From assembly GCA_029931535.1 (NCBI GenBank), contig JAQPZY010001695.1, positions 2,856,501-2,920,500 on the forward strand: a DNA stretch of 64,000 nucleotides. The letters are read 5' to 3'. Below the pieces are notes generated by a model. That model worked only from the letters and a program-made list of their open reading frames with translations, was not told the origin of the DNA and did not search any database. The stretch's first letter is position 1; each line of letters begins with the position of its first letter. A program made the translations under genes and the position numbers. Of the stretch, positions 12,107-23,470 are shown one piece after another. The stretch is from Margaritifera margaritifera. Lineage: Eukaryota; Mollusca; Bivalvia; Unionida; Margaritiferidae.

Positions 12107-12460
12107 CTACTGTTGATCACGTGACTTGTAATGGTCACGTGATACGAGGAGACTGGAGTAGGTAGGTGGTAGTTCAAGCCCCTCGTCCCTGTTTAGTGTT
12201 GGCCTCCGCTTTCGTATTTCAATTGCCTCCTTCACCTTCCTTTTCCATAGGTTATCTTCAGTTGTTATGACCTTGGTCTGATTGGGAATGATGGAATGTT
12301 CATATATTGCCGATGACTCTCTACTGGTGTGTTCTTTCATCCTTGTTTCTAACACTCTGCCTGTTTCACCAATATAGTAATTCTCACAATCACTACATTT
12401 GATATGATAAACCACACTACATTTCTTCAAATTTTCTGTTTTGTGACCATTACAAGTCAC
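12107..12460 (-). pseudogene. GIY-YIG endonuclease fragment of a Penelope-like element
   Basis: The frame contains VVYHIKCSDCENYYIGETGR, the GIY-YIG-type signature, followed by an R..R.KEH segment, an NLWKRKVKEAIEIRK stretch and NRDEGLELPPTYSSLL, all characteristic of the Penelope-like endonuclease C-terminus. Both cysteines before the YIG motif (C..C) are present. In the family this domain nicks target DNA for retrotransposition. The first ~10 codons are read from the inverted arm rather than from the true protein, and the N-terminal RT is missing, so this is a fragment although the frame is open for 117 codons. Confidence 0.85.
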
Positions 12461-12474
12461 GTGATCAACAGTAG

Positions 12475-12519
12475 GCGCTGATGAAGGCAGTGTGATATTG
12501 CCGAAAATTTTGAACTCGA
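12475..12519 (+). other. Hammerhead-ribozyme-like core in the right inverted arm
   Basis: Reads CTGATGA (12478-12484), one extra A, GGCA, a 9-nt loop, TGCC, then GAAA (12503-12506): the conserved hammerhead core around a 4-bp stem II. Penelope-like elements are known to carry hammerhead motifs in their terminal repeats. Stem III and the cleavage triplet are not convincing here, and the left arm has lost stem II pairing (GGCA opposite TAAC on the minus strand at about 12063-12105). Activity is therefore doubtful. Confidence 0.5.
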
Positions 12520-12560
12520 AAACATTTATGCTCTGAGTAAAGGAAATTGCTAGTAATCAT

Positions 12561-13168
12561 GAATTATCCAGAGCAAGGAAGCAACCTTTCGAGAAGTAAT
12601 CACCAGTTGTGGAGCATGTCAGCTGTTTTTATTGCTGCCTTTTAATGACATCACCTTTGGTTAATCCACATGATAATATGGGTAATTATAGTGGTTTCAT
12701 GATCTTGCAGTCATATATTTAAACACCTGTTTTTGATTGCAGGTAAAACATTCCTTAGTTTAATTTTCAACTTGAATGATTTATTATGGTGCTTTTTTGT
12801 ACTACTGAAAATTATTACAAATTTTGAAAATATGGTCTCCAGAAAAATGTAGTCCAGATATTCAGGAAAATACACTATTCTAATTTAGATGGTACTCCAT
12901 AGTTGGCATTTTTCCATTTAAATTTGTTAAAATTTCCTTGAATATTAGCATTCCCAAATCTTAAAATTTTCACACTAAACTGACAAAAATGTGTAAACAA
13001 TGTACCAAGTGACCTAATTCCAAATCTCTGCTTAAGATTACTGTTTAGTATGCTTTTTTTATTGCAAATTCTTGCCTTAAAGTATAGATGATTTTCATAT
13101 CAAAATGTGGCATTGCTAGAAAAAAGTCTAAGCTTACAAGAATTGGGTGCATAATGTTGCTTTACTGA
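12561..13168. other. Non-coding
   Basis: No gene or repeat recognised; AT-rich. Confidence 0.4.
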
Positions 13169-13381
13169 TAATGCTAACTCACTTATAAATCGAGTCCAAC
13201 TGCAAGCAACACAGACCCTAATCTGCCATCACATAATGCGCTGACAGATCAGGATCTATGTTCTTTGTTCTACTGATTACTCCTAACAAACTGCAAAGAC
13301 CCAGATCTGATGGTGCATTGATATGCCAGATCTGGGTCTGTACAGTCTGCAGTTGGATTTGACTTGTGAGTATATACTGTA
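13169..13381 (+). mobile_element. 221-bp miniature element, copy 5
   Basis: H1 first, spacer CTGATTACTCCTAAC (subfamily 1). The left end is eroded (GCTAACTCACTTATAA) and the H2 loop is shortened by a few bases (ATGGTGCATTGATATGCC), giving 213 bp. Right end TATATACTGTA. Confidence 0.85.
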
Positions 13382-14935
13382 ATATACTTTTGGAAAAGGA
13401 TGTTCAACAACAGAACATTGAATGAGAAACATCACTGCAAGTTTGTAGACCATCTATCAGTTTCTCATCATTGTAGATCCTAAGTGCCAGTTGCAGACAA
13501 ATGAGACTGGGTCAATGAGAATGATATTTCATTTTTAAATTTCCAAAACATGAAATACACAGCAAGTTCATGTTCACTGAAATATGAACAAGAAAGTGAT
13601 CAGTTTGATACCTTATTTTGGTATTGGGTGTCTTAGCATGAAATCAGCTCCAATGTCCTAACCATCATTTAGACTGACCAAAATCTGGAAACATTTTCTG
13701 TCAAGGTGCTTGTACACATGAAGTTAACACTTTGGAGTGACGGATAATAACCACCCATGACACTTCAATGAAGATCAAATGGATCTTAATTAACCTTCAA
13801 ATAAACCCCCCAAGATAATCCATCAAATAAACCCCCCAAGATAATCCACTGATGGAGTAAAGTTCACAAATAGTGATATAGGTACTTTGGTGATAGTGTC
13901 TGATACTGACAGGAACTTTGGATTGTATCATTCTGAATACAATAAGCAGGAGCATGTTGATGGATGAACAATAACCACAAAGAATCAAGGTCAATAACCT
14001 GTTTTCATTGATGTTAAGGATGAAGTAATGTATGTACAAGTAGTCATGTAGTTATCATCATTTAAATGTACTTGTCAATCTCTGAAAGCTAAAACCTCCA
14101 AAGTTGGAACTCCAAAAATTGAAAACTTTTAAAATTTACTTAATACAGACACTCCCAATTTTGAAATAGAATGAAAAGGGTGTGAAATATCATCGAAGTA
14201 CGAACTATAGGTCCGAGTTATCTACTTTTGGAATGATGGTGTCATACATACTGCAGGTACATAACGTAACAGAACAATGAACTGCTCGAGAAACTGACCT
14301 AAAAGCTTAGCTCAATCAAAGTTGTGGATACGTAAAATGTAGGTCACAGTGATCTACTTTTGATGTGATGATACTGTAGTCAATATAACAGATCCAAAGA
14401 CAAAGAACATGACCATAAACTCAAAGTTATATGAATTAGGAAATCATTGGAAAATGTATACTTTGCAAACATCTGACAAATTTTAGAACATGGTGACATG
14501 TGGAATAATTTCACAAATTATTGAAAGGAGGAAATCGAAACAAAATTTCAAATTGAGGCAAGGTGTATCATTACTGGAAGCACTAGATCAGTTTAAGCAT
14601 AAAAAAGTCTTGAGAAGACTTGATGGGAAACTCCAAATCGTAGATACTATAAACATGGAATGATCATTTTCTGTAAAATTATACATAATAATACTCTTTC
14701 CCATCTTCATGCTTATATTCAGAGTTATGTCAGGAAAATTACAATAACAATAGAGATTTACCTAACAATAGCAATTTGCAGGTACTTACCTAACAATAGC
14801 AATTTGCAGGTACCTTTATGCAGAATCAGTATGTACCTCTGTATAGGGTTATGGCACATCAGGACACTACAGGCTATATGGTGCAAATTAAAAGTAATGT
14901 TCTAAAAATGTAACAACAAAGGACTGCCAAATTTT
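13382..14935. other. Non-coding with two short tandem duplications
   Basis: A 26-bp unit containing AATAAACCCCCCAAGATAAT is duplicated at 13798-13849, and a 28-bp unit containing CTAACAATAGCAATTTGCAG at 14760-14815. No gene recognised. Confidence 0.5.
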
Positions 14936-14939
14936 GTTA

Positions 14940-15200
14940 GAACCAGTTTGTATTATTCCTCATTTGTACCAACAACAGTGAGAGTGAAATCTCCTCCCTG
15001 AACATATAAAATCTAACCCCTCACTTGGAATGTTCAAGCGAGATCTCAATAGCAATTTGAATTACGTTCCTGATTTTGATACAGGTACCCCAAGCCAAAA
15101 TCTTGCATGGTAGACTGAGAATGGGATGTAGCTTACTTAACTATGATCAGTTTTATAATCATCTTACGAACTCTCTCTTGTGCATGTGTGACCAACCTGA
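14940..15200 (+). pseudogene. Decayed non-LTR retrotransposon C-terminal fragment
   Basis: With frame changes the plus strand reads like the C-terminal end of CR1/L2-style reverse transcriptase proteins: SSFVPTTVR.., then ..LEMFKRDLNSNLNYVPDFD in another frame, then KILHGRLRMGCSLLNYDQFY in a third, followed by CMC. The family pattern is a (P)xTIRxWNxLP segment, a PSLxxFKxxL segment and an ARLRxGCSxLNxDL segment before a zinc-knuckle-like CxC. At least two frameshifts and a stop separate the pieces, so it is dead. Confidence 0.65.
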
Positions 15201-15309
15201 CTGTTACAAATATTCAACATGGAGAAACACCACCATCAACACCACTGATCCTAACAGAAATATTGATATTTTACTGTATGGTAGTAGGCCTAGATTGTAA
15301 CAAAAATTT

Positions 15310-15515
15310 CTTTGTAGCCAGAAGGACTAGTAGATTGCGAAATTTGCTAGTCCTGATGAACCTTCACTAGTCCTTCCTACAAAATGCACTAGTCCTTCCC
15401 TAACTGGTGACAACTGAAATTTTACTTGTAATCAGAACATTGAATTATGCAAACCACTAGTCCAATAGGAAATTTACTAGTCTCTGGTTAGCGGACTACT
15501 GCTAATTTCAAGCCC
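15310..15515. repeat. Cluster of ACTAGTCC/GGACTAGT motifs
   Basis: ACTAGTCC or its complement occurs at about 15328, 15349, 15368, 15390 and 15456, with a TTACTAGTCT relative at 15475. The spacing is irregular (20-65 bp). A similar loose cluster of CACTTGTCC/GGACAAG lies at 17685-17770. Their origin is not known. Confidence 0.5.
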
Positions 15516-16117
15516 TGGGTAGTCCCCTACTGCCTTGTAATGAAAACAGAGAACTTTCACGTGGTTCAAAGTATCATAGCAAGCAAAAGGTTTTCATAAT
15601 AATACAATCACAGTAACTAGAAAAATCTTTAGTTAATCTTATTTATAATTGATAGCTATTCAATGATTGAAGGTTCATTAGGTTGCATCCTTGTTTTTTT
15701 TGCTAACATGAATTTGTACTCTTCCTTGCATTACTTTTGTGTTTAGTTTATTCACAATTCTTATGCTCCTAATATCAATGTTTACTTTCCTAAACTAACA
15801 CTTTACATCATGCCGGTCAGACCAGTCAGAAATTATTCATTACTCATGTAAACTACATTTATGCACCTAGTGGCATTGATTCACATTACACTCCGAAGGT
15901 GTGTTTTATAATACAAGAGCCACTTCTTGTTGCTAAATCCTCAATAGTTAATTATACACTCACAAATACAACTCAATTTATATGTAATAATTCGGAAATA
16001 AAATATTGTTAAGACCAATGTTGCATGACACACTGACCATATGCTTATGGTAAAAAAAAATCAATGAGAAACTAACCAAAATCATGATGGTGCCAGAATA
16101 GTAACTCACTTCCCACT
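15516..16117. other. Non-coding
   Basis: No gene or repeat recognised. Confidence 0.4.
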
Positions 16118-16831
16118 AACATGGACTTAACAAAAATTGGGTAAAAATATATCATATAACATAGACGTAAAAAAAATTGGGTAAGAATGTATCGAATAAC
16201 ATAGACGTAACAAAAATTGGGTACAAATGTATCAAATAACATAGACTTTATAAAAATTGGGTACAAATGTATCAAATAACATAGACTTAACAAAAATTGG
16301 GTACAAATGTATCAAATAACATAGACGTAAAAAAAATTGTGTAAGAATGTATCAAATAACTTAGACGTAACAAAAATTGGGTACAAATGTATCAAATAAC
16401 ATAGACTTAACAAAAATTGGGTACAAATGTATCAAATAACATAGACTAACAAACATTGGGTAAAAACGTATCAAATAACAGACTTAACAAATATTGGGTA
16501 AAAATGTATCAAATAACAGACTTAAGAAATAATGGGTAAAAATGTATCAAATAACATAGACTTAACCAAAATTGGGTAAAAATGTATCAAATAACGTAGA
16601 CTTAACAAAAATTGGGTACAAATGTATCAATAACATAGTCTTAAAAGAAATTGGGTACAAATGTATCAAATAACATAGACTTAACAAAAATTGGGTACAA
16701 ATGTATCAAATAACATAGACTTAACAAAAATTGGGTACAAATATATCAAAATAACATAGACTTAACAAAAATTGGGTACAAATGTATCAATAACATAGTC
16801 TTAACAAAAATTGGGTACAAATGTATCAAAT
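16118..16831 (+). repeat. 40-bp satellite array, about 18 units
   Basis: The unit is AACATAGACTTAACAAAAAT followed by TGGGTACAAATGTATCAAAT. Units vary by single substitutions and small deletions (a 36-37-bp form lacking CATA near 16480-16520). A minus-strand open frame here reads through the repeat by chance. No neighbouring element end was found that could have seeded it. Confidence 0.95.
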
Positions 16832-19089
16832 ACAGACTGGGAGGGGCAACATACAGATATAAAAACCTTTAACTTTTGAAAAGGGGTCCGACCTCATAGG
16901 CCAACTAGTTTAGTCATAACTGGAGGTCTGTTGGTGCCCACACAAATAAAGACAAGAGAAACACCACTGCCTATGCAGAAGCACATGGTAAGAAAGCCAC
17001 TGGGAGGGAGTTCAATGTAGGAGAGTCTTCTGGTAGGGAATGAGGAAGAATGACAGATGAGGACATGCAGCGACTTTTCAAAAGTGATGACAATGAAGAG
17101 GAATTTGAGGGATTTGGTGCAACAGACTGAACTCCATCCATCAACATAACAAACCTTAGAAGAGCCCTTTTAAGGGCCAACCATAAAATCAGAAAGATAT
17201 ACTTTCAATATTGCCACTTTTTCGTTCTTTCTTTTATGATATCTTTAAAAAATTATTGGTCAATACTGGGTGCTGTGTACTAACTGGAAAGACCAGAAAA
17301 ATGGTCAAGCACTGGTTTATTTTAAACAATTCAAATGTTGTGTAACAAATGATGATCAGTGCGCTACTGAAAATGGCTGGCTATTGTCGCACTATGAAAA
17401 CATAGCACAATTATCAAGATTTTAAAATGTATTATGTCACATGCGTGTTATATGGCAGAACTAAGTTCTTTTTTACTTCATTCTGGGTCGAAAACTGGGG
17501 TGTGCGTTACACACACCAAATACAGTAATATATGTATATTGACCAAAATAACAATATTAGTCACCTGTTTTCTATAGCTGCATAAAGGTTACTATTCATG
17601 CTTATTTCATATTTATTTCCGGTCTAGATGTGCATAGCTTTTACATTTTGTCATTCAAAATAAACAATAGAGCATTTGTCCATTTAAAAACCCACTTGTC
17701 CATAGGACAAGCAGTTTGGAAAAACCACTTGTTGCCTTTCAAAACTAATTGTAATTTTCAAGTGGACAAGCTCCAAAGTTGTTCCCCCCCCCCCCGAGTC
17801 TTGGCCTTAAATTCATATTTCAACACATGATAGCTGTCAGTGGGGAATTTAAACAGGAGTAGAAAATCTGACCCAGTTTCAACACTGTGATGTACGACTT
17901 CTCTGGCACTATAGATGCAATAATTTTTGGTATTAGCAAAATTGTTCTAAAAAGTAACCATTTGTATTAAATAAATTTTTGTTTCCTCTTTGACGCACAT
18001 TTTGTTGACATTTTGGGGGGAATCGAAGTTTGACAGCTGCAAAGTGGCCTTAAAGTGAATGGCTAGATTAATCACTCAAGTGTCATCAAAATGGCTGCAT
18101 CCAAGAACATCTCAATCACAGAGATAATTGTAAGTCCCTTGCTTGTAAAACTGTTGATTCTGTGATAAAAAGACCAACATAAAAAAAAATTGCACATTTC
18201 CTTTTTCATATTAATATTATTCATGGCTTTCATTTGTGATTTGGACTTTTGACATTATAATAAGGAAAACTGTTTCCTTTTTTAAGAAATCTAGAATCAC
18301 ACAAAATGATGACACTATTGAAGTTTGAGCAACATGAACTTCAGTGATGGGCTTACATGTACATTGACATTCTCTTGAACTCAATGAAACTTAGGCAACA
18401 ATTTAAGCTTTATATTTGCAATCATTGATGATTAAATTGAACCGATTTTTAATTAGAACATTCTTTACATTACATGTATATGTATCATTCTTCACGATGA
18501 CTTTGTATCTATTTATCTTTCTATCTATTCTTGCTTGCAATGATTGGTGAGGTCAGAACCCATTATACTGCCAATCTTGTTATAATACCAATTTTGTATA
18601 TGGCCAAATGATGGCATTCAAATGAGTGAAGACAGTATTTTCTTATCACCATCCATGAGAATCTTACTTCCGAAAACCATCTATATAGATCAGTATCGTT
18701 AATTCTTTTCATGAGCAGAACTCCATGGCAGACACCATTTATTATTATTATTTCTAAACACCAACAAAACATTTTTCTATTGATGTTTTGTGTAAAAGTA
18801 ATGCATCACAAATCTTCAGGAATAATCGTCATGGCTACCTTGCTATTTAGGCACTGTTAAAATTCTTTCCAATTGTACAGCTGTGTGACAGAAAATAATT
18901 TTATTTGACAATTAACTAAGAAAAGAAAGACATCAGATTATTTTTTCTTTCGTTAAGAATGGGATGAAAAACGGGAAGGAAATCAAATATTTCACAAAAA
19001 AGTAATAGTACAGCCAAACTTACTGAAACAAATGGGGAGAAATTCTTTTAAAAACAAGACTAAATGAAGAGCACATTATACAACTGTCT
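16832..19089. other. Mostly non-coding; a few exon-like scraps
   Basis: A small plus-strand frame at 17050-17130 encodes a short acidic peptide (DEDMQRLFKSDDNEEEFEGF), a composition common at the N-terminus of transposon-encoded proteins, but it is only 26 codons. A C tract lies at 17786-17797. The GTGTGCGTTACACACACC palindrome at 17500-17520 may be a transposon end. A possible first exon at 18091-18129 is listed separately. Otherwise nothing recognised. Confidence 0.4.
18091..18129 (+). CDS. Possible short first coding exon, unsupported
   Basis: ATGGCTGCATCCAAGAACAT begins 13 codons (MAASKNISITEII) that end directly at a strong donor (ATT|GTAAGT). The context CAAAATGG is a good start context. 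There is no second exon, no promoter evidence and no family recognised, and CAAAATGGCTGC could also arise from family B-like sequence. Listed as a candidate only. Confidence 0.2.
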
Positions 19090-19690
19090 CCATGTCTAAT
19101 AGTCGTCCATGTGAAGTTTTTGCATGGGAAGCATTTTTCTTCCTTTAGAGTGACCTTGATTTGTGCCCTTTTAACCCTGAAATTGATAGGCTTTTCTTCC
19201 TTACACTAAATACAAGCCATCCAGAAAGTTTGGGCCAGGACTGTGATGGAAAAAAAAGCTCATGTTACAATGTAAAAACCATTTTTCTTCTTTCAGTCAC
19301 TGACCTTTAATGTTTTGACTCCAAAATCAATGGCCATCTTCCTTACCCCAAGTGCAATCCATCCACAAAGTTTGGTTGAGGCATGTCTTGTACAGCTAAG
19401 AGTATTGTGCAGAAACCATATTGTATTCTTTCAGTCACAGTGACCTTGACCTTTGACCTTTTGATTCCAAAATCAATCTGGTTCTTCCTTACACCAAGTG
19501 CAAGCCATCCACAAAGACAGATAACCACAGATGATGGATAACTCCAGTTATTCTGCAGAAACTTTTTTTGTTTCAGAAAGTAACCTTAACCTTTGACCTT
19601 TTGAGCCTGCATTCAATAGGGTTCTTTCTTACCCCAAGTGCAAACCATCCACAAAGTTTGGTAATTGTAAATGGCTGACAACTGAAGTTA
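19090..19690 (+). repeat. Family A array, second locus
   Basis: Four to five diverged units with CTTTCAGTCACAGTGACCTT, CCTTACCCCAAGTGCAA and GCCATCCACAAAGTTTGG. At 19440-19464 the unit has three consecutive half-sites, TGACCTTGACCTTTGACC. No GGAT-type tail is obvious at the right end. Confidence 0.85.
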
Positions 19691-19854
19691 TGCCTATCTC
19701 AAACTGCAACAGTCATGAAACTCCACAAAGACTTTAAGAAGTAAAGAATTATTTACTTGGAGAGGGAGGCTGTCTTGCCTGCATTAGCCATTAATAGCAA
19801 GGCACATATTAACTCTCCCTGTGACAGAAGTGTTGTCATCCTTAACAATTCTGA

Positions 19855-20075
19855 TAACATATATGCTCCCTTGCAAGTCAAGTCCAACTGTAAACTGCAC
19901 AGACCCAGATCTGCCATCGAATAATGAGCCAGCAGATCTGGTTCAATGCAGTTTATTAGGAGTAATCAGTAGAAAAAACAACACAGACCCTGATCTAATG
20001 GCACATTACGTGATGGCAGATCAGGGTCTGTTTTGTATGCAGTTGGACTTGACTTATAAGCATGTATATATGATA
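19855..20075 (-). mobile_element. 221-bp miniature element, copy 6
   Basis: H2 first, spacer AGGAGTAATCAGTAG (subfamily 1, reversed). Ends are eroded: TAACATATATGCTCCC and GTATATATGATA. Length 221 bp. Confidence 0.88.
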
Positions 20076-20632
20076 GTTTGTATTCAACTTTTGCAAATCC
20101 TATAACTACTGGTAACATCAATCATACTGCTTCACGAATTTAAATAACAAAAAACACTAATCTGTGAAAAATCGCATCATGTTTTTGATATTTTGTTGCT
20201 GTGGTTATTGCTTTTCCTTGTCCATGTTTTGTAGTATTTATGCAACTTTTTTGCAAAGCAAGCACAGCTGTAGGATGATGATAATGCAGGCATCCTTCTG
20301 TTACAGCCCGCTGATACTGACTGGCAATTGTGAGAGGAGAAGTGTCAGATGGCTAACCCATAAAACAAAAGTTATTTATGACTTCTGTTCTAGCCCACTC
20401 CATCCTCCAATTATCCTAGTACAAAGAGATCAGAGCAACTTGGAGTGTGTGGAGAACTAAATCCTCATTTTGGAAGAAAAGATTGGTGTAAAAATGAAAC
20501 ACTATCCAAGAAAGTCAAACCAGACTATCAAGGTCACATACTGGATTGGCATTCACTGGCCTGTAGAAGTAAGTAACCTTTACACATGTACACTGTACCT
20601 GATCATTCTATACAGGTAGATACATATATATA
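20076..20632. other. Non-coding
   Basis: A 98-codon plus-strand open frame at 20164-20460 has no recognisable motif or exon borders and is not called. No repeat recognised. Confidence 0.4.
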
Positions 20633-20664
20633 TAGTGGTGACCACTGTAGCAGGTTTGACTGTA
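20633..20664 (-). mobile_element. Solo Tigger/pogo-like terminus
   Basis: GACCACTGTAGCAGGTTTGA followed by CTGTAA matches the right end of the Tigger-like element at 60046-61108 (GGCCACTGTAGACAGGTTTG). No left partner was found. Confidence 0.5.
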
Positions 20665-20685
20665 ATACCAATAATATTGCATACA

Positions 20686-20906
20686 TACTGCATATGCTCA
20701 CCTATAAGTCAAGTCAAACTGCAAACAACATAGACCTGGATCTGCTGGAACATAATGCGCTAGCAGATCAGGATCTATGTTGTTTGTTTTACTGATTACT
20801 CCTAACAAACTGCATTGACCCAGATCTGCCGAGACAGTATGCAATGGCAGATCTGGGTTTGTGCAGTTTGCAGTTGGACTTGACTTATAAGCAAATACAT
20901 ACGGTA
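20686..20906 (+). mobile_element. 221-bp miniature element, copy 7
   Basis: H1 first, spacer CTGATTACTCCTAAC (subfamily 1). Left end TACTGCATATGCTCAC, right end ATACATACGGTA. Length 221 bp. Confidence 0.9.
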
Positions 20907-21599
20907 CTCTTATGTAGCTTTTAAAAAAAGGGCCCTAAACCATACTTTTTTCACTTTGATAAATATAGGAACTTTAAAAGGGTCCTCAGACAAAGGCCAA
21001 ATCACACTGTAAAATGGGCCAAAACTGCAGCATCCCCAATTTCAGTAATTTACCCTGAAAACTGGATTCAATTTTTCCTCTTTTTTAAAAAAAACCTAAA
21101 AGAATATAAGCCCTGACCAATTGCAAACTCCAGAAATATGCTTATGTTGCTTCTGCGTAACTATTATCATACAAAAGCAAACCTTGTTAAATTCACAAAG
21201 TGCAAATCCAAACAATAGCTTTTGAACATCTAGTAAAACTATCAAGATGATACAAACCATGGAAACTGTATGCACCTTTTAGTACCTATGAAAGTGACCT
21301 TTCAATCTCACCATTACCTCCTTCAGTACCCCATCAATTTTGACCTGAAATAACTTTCATATAAATCTGATGCATCAAGTCAGGATAATTTAATAAATTC
21401 TGATATGCTGGCAAGATTTCTGAATTAAATTGATTCATCGCCGACTCCACCCAAATGTCAGTCAACCATTAACACGTTGCAACTAACAACAGCCCACTGA
21501 CCAGTGTTATCACTGGCTAGGTGCAAGCATTAAGTAATAAGAACCAGGCTGAAATATAGTCGCTACTATTAAAAGCTTGTTGTCTGACAGCTTCATGAT
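20907..21599. other. Non-coding
   Basis: No gene or repeat recognised. Confidence 0.4.
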
Positions 21600-22370
21600 G
21601 CCACTATAAACACTTATAAAGATAGCACTTCATATTATCGTGCATCTTCCAGTGGCAACTAGGGATAGCACTTTGTGCTCTGTCTGGTGTATATTTGTAA
21701 CTATCTATATTAAATTTAACATGCTCCAGTTTCTGATAGAGGAATCCTGAGTGACTGTGTATTTAGATGAGAGTTAACTACAGGGTCGCCATGCCAGTGT
21801 GTCTGCTTCACACAAATGTCTATATCCACCATATGTTCCATCCTTTTTTAGGGAATGAATGCTTACCGTATATACTCGCATAAAATCCGGGTCTAAATGC
21901 AAACAACATAGACCATGATCTGCCATCACATAATGCGCCGGCAGATTTGGGTCTATGTTGTTTGTCTTATTGATCAGTCCTTACGAACTGCATAGACCCA
22001 GATCTGTTGGCGCATTATGTGACGGCACATCTGGGTCTATGCAGTTTGCAGTTGGTAAGGGCTTATACGTGAGTATATATGGTAGTTGAGAGGGTATAAG
22101 GGTTAGTGAGTGCAGGCAAGACAACTGCTACCATAACCCACAGACTCATCCTCAAATCTCAGTCAGGGATGATTTAAACACTTTCTAACCTGTTTGACAA
22201 TATAATTTCTCCATAATTTCTCTTCATGTTATCATGAATCCACCTGTGGGGCAGAGAGATAGCACTTTCTGCTCTATCTGGTGTATATGACTATCTATAC
22301 TGACTTCAGTAATATGCCTCAAATTCTGTTAAAGGAATCCAGAGTCACTGCATATTTAGATGAAAGTTGT
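21600..22370 (+). repeat. Family G repeat, two partial units, split by a miniature element
   Basis: A GGGATAGCACTTTGTGCTCT segment followed by GTCTGGTGTATAT, GAATCC.GAGTCACTG and TATTTAGATGA appears at 21660-21770 and again at 22255-22365. The stretch between them (CTTCATGTTATCATGAATCC, AACCTGTTTGACAATA) matches 31230-31330 near the inverted repeat at 30843-31194. The 221-bp element at 21864-22084 interrupts it at GAATGC/GTTGAG. Confidence 0.75.
21864..22084 (+). mobile_element. 221-bp miniature element, copy 8, inserted in family G
   Basis: TACCGTATATACTCGC to GAGTATATATGGTA, H1 first, spacer CTGATCAGTCCTTAC (subfamily 2), 221 bp. The related family G copy at about 31137-31160 lacks the insertion, which supports TA as the duplicated target. 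Confidence 0.92.
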
Positions 22371-22372
22371 CT

Positions 22373-23069
<697 letters not shown>

Positions 23070-23214
23070 TCCTAACTACAAAATTTATCATCCAATTATT
23101 GTGAATTATTCATTACTTTTAATTAGTGTTTCCCATAAATATTTGTATGTATGTAAACTGCTATGGTAATGAGGCAGAGCAATCTGTGCACCACTGGTGA
23201 TCCATCTATTATGA

Positions 23215-23455
23215 GGTTCCTTGGATGGCCGAGTGGTCTAATGCACCCTTTACAGATCACTCACACATCTCACCTCCCTCCGCACAAATTTGAGTCTCAG
23301 CTCGACCAACGTGAGCATGTGATAAACTTGCCAGTAGCTTCCCGTGGGTCAGTGGTTCTTCTTGTGTCTTCCTGGGTTCCTCCTCCAAATATACCGGCCG
23401 CCATGTATCATGTGCTGAAACATGGCATTCAACTCCACAAAACCAAACCAAACCA
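23215..23455 (+). mobile_element. tRNA-Leu/Ser-headed SINE with perfect 15-bp target duplication
   Basis: The head GGATGGCCGAGTGGTCTAAT has the A-box form of class II tRNAs (GGCCGAGTGGTCTAA); the B-box region TTTGAGTCTCAGCTCG is degenerate. The tail is CAAAACCAAACCAAACC. ATCCATCTATTATGA occurs at 23200-23214 and again at 23456-23470, an exact 15-bp duplication as made by LINE-driven insertion. Length 241 bp. A reversed relative lies at 26957-27216. Confidence 0.93.
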
Positions 23456-23470
23456 ATCCATCTATTATGA

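Larger units (their letters stand above)
12020..12560 (-). mobile_element. Penelope-like retroelement fragment between ~118-bp inverted arms
   Basis: The left arm (12020-12138) and right arm (12443-12560) are inverted copies of one another, about 95% alike over roughly 118 bp, both containing ATAAATGTTTTCGAGTTC, ATATCACACTGCCTTCATCA and CTACTGTTGATCACGTGACT. Between them is the C-terminal GIY-YIG endonuclease coding region of a Penelope-like element. Such elements carry terminal repeats that can be direct or partly inverted; here the arrangement yields a snap-back unit of 541 bp. The reverse transcriptase domain is absent. Confidence 0.85.

Noticed and set aside
16118..16831. CRISPR-like array
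   Set aside because: Repeats are contiguous with no unique spacers, in a eukaryotic setting; it is a satellite.
20164..20460. 98-codon frame with cysteines near the start
   Set aside because: No signal of selection, exon borders or family match visible.
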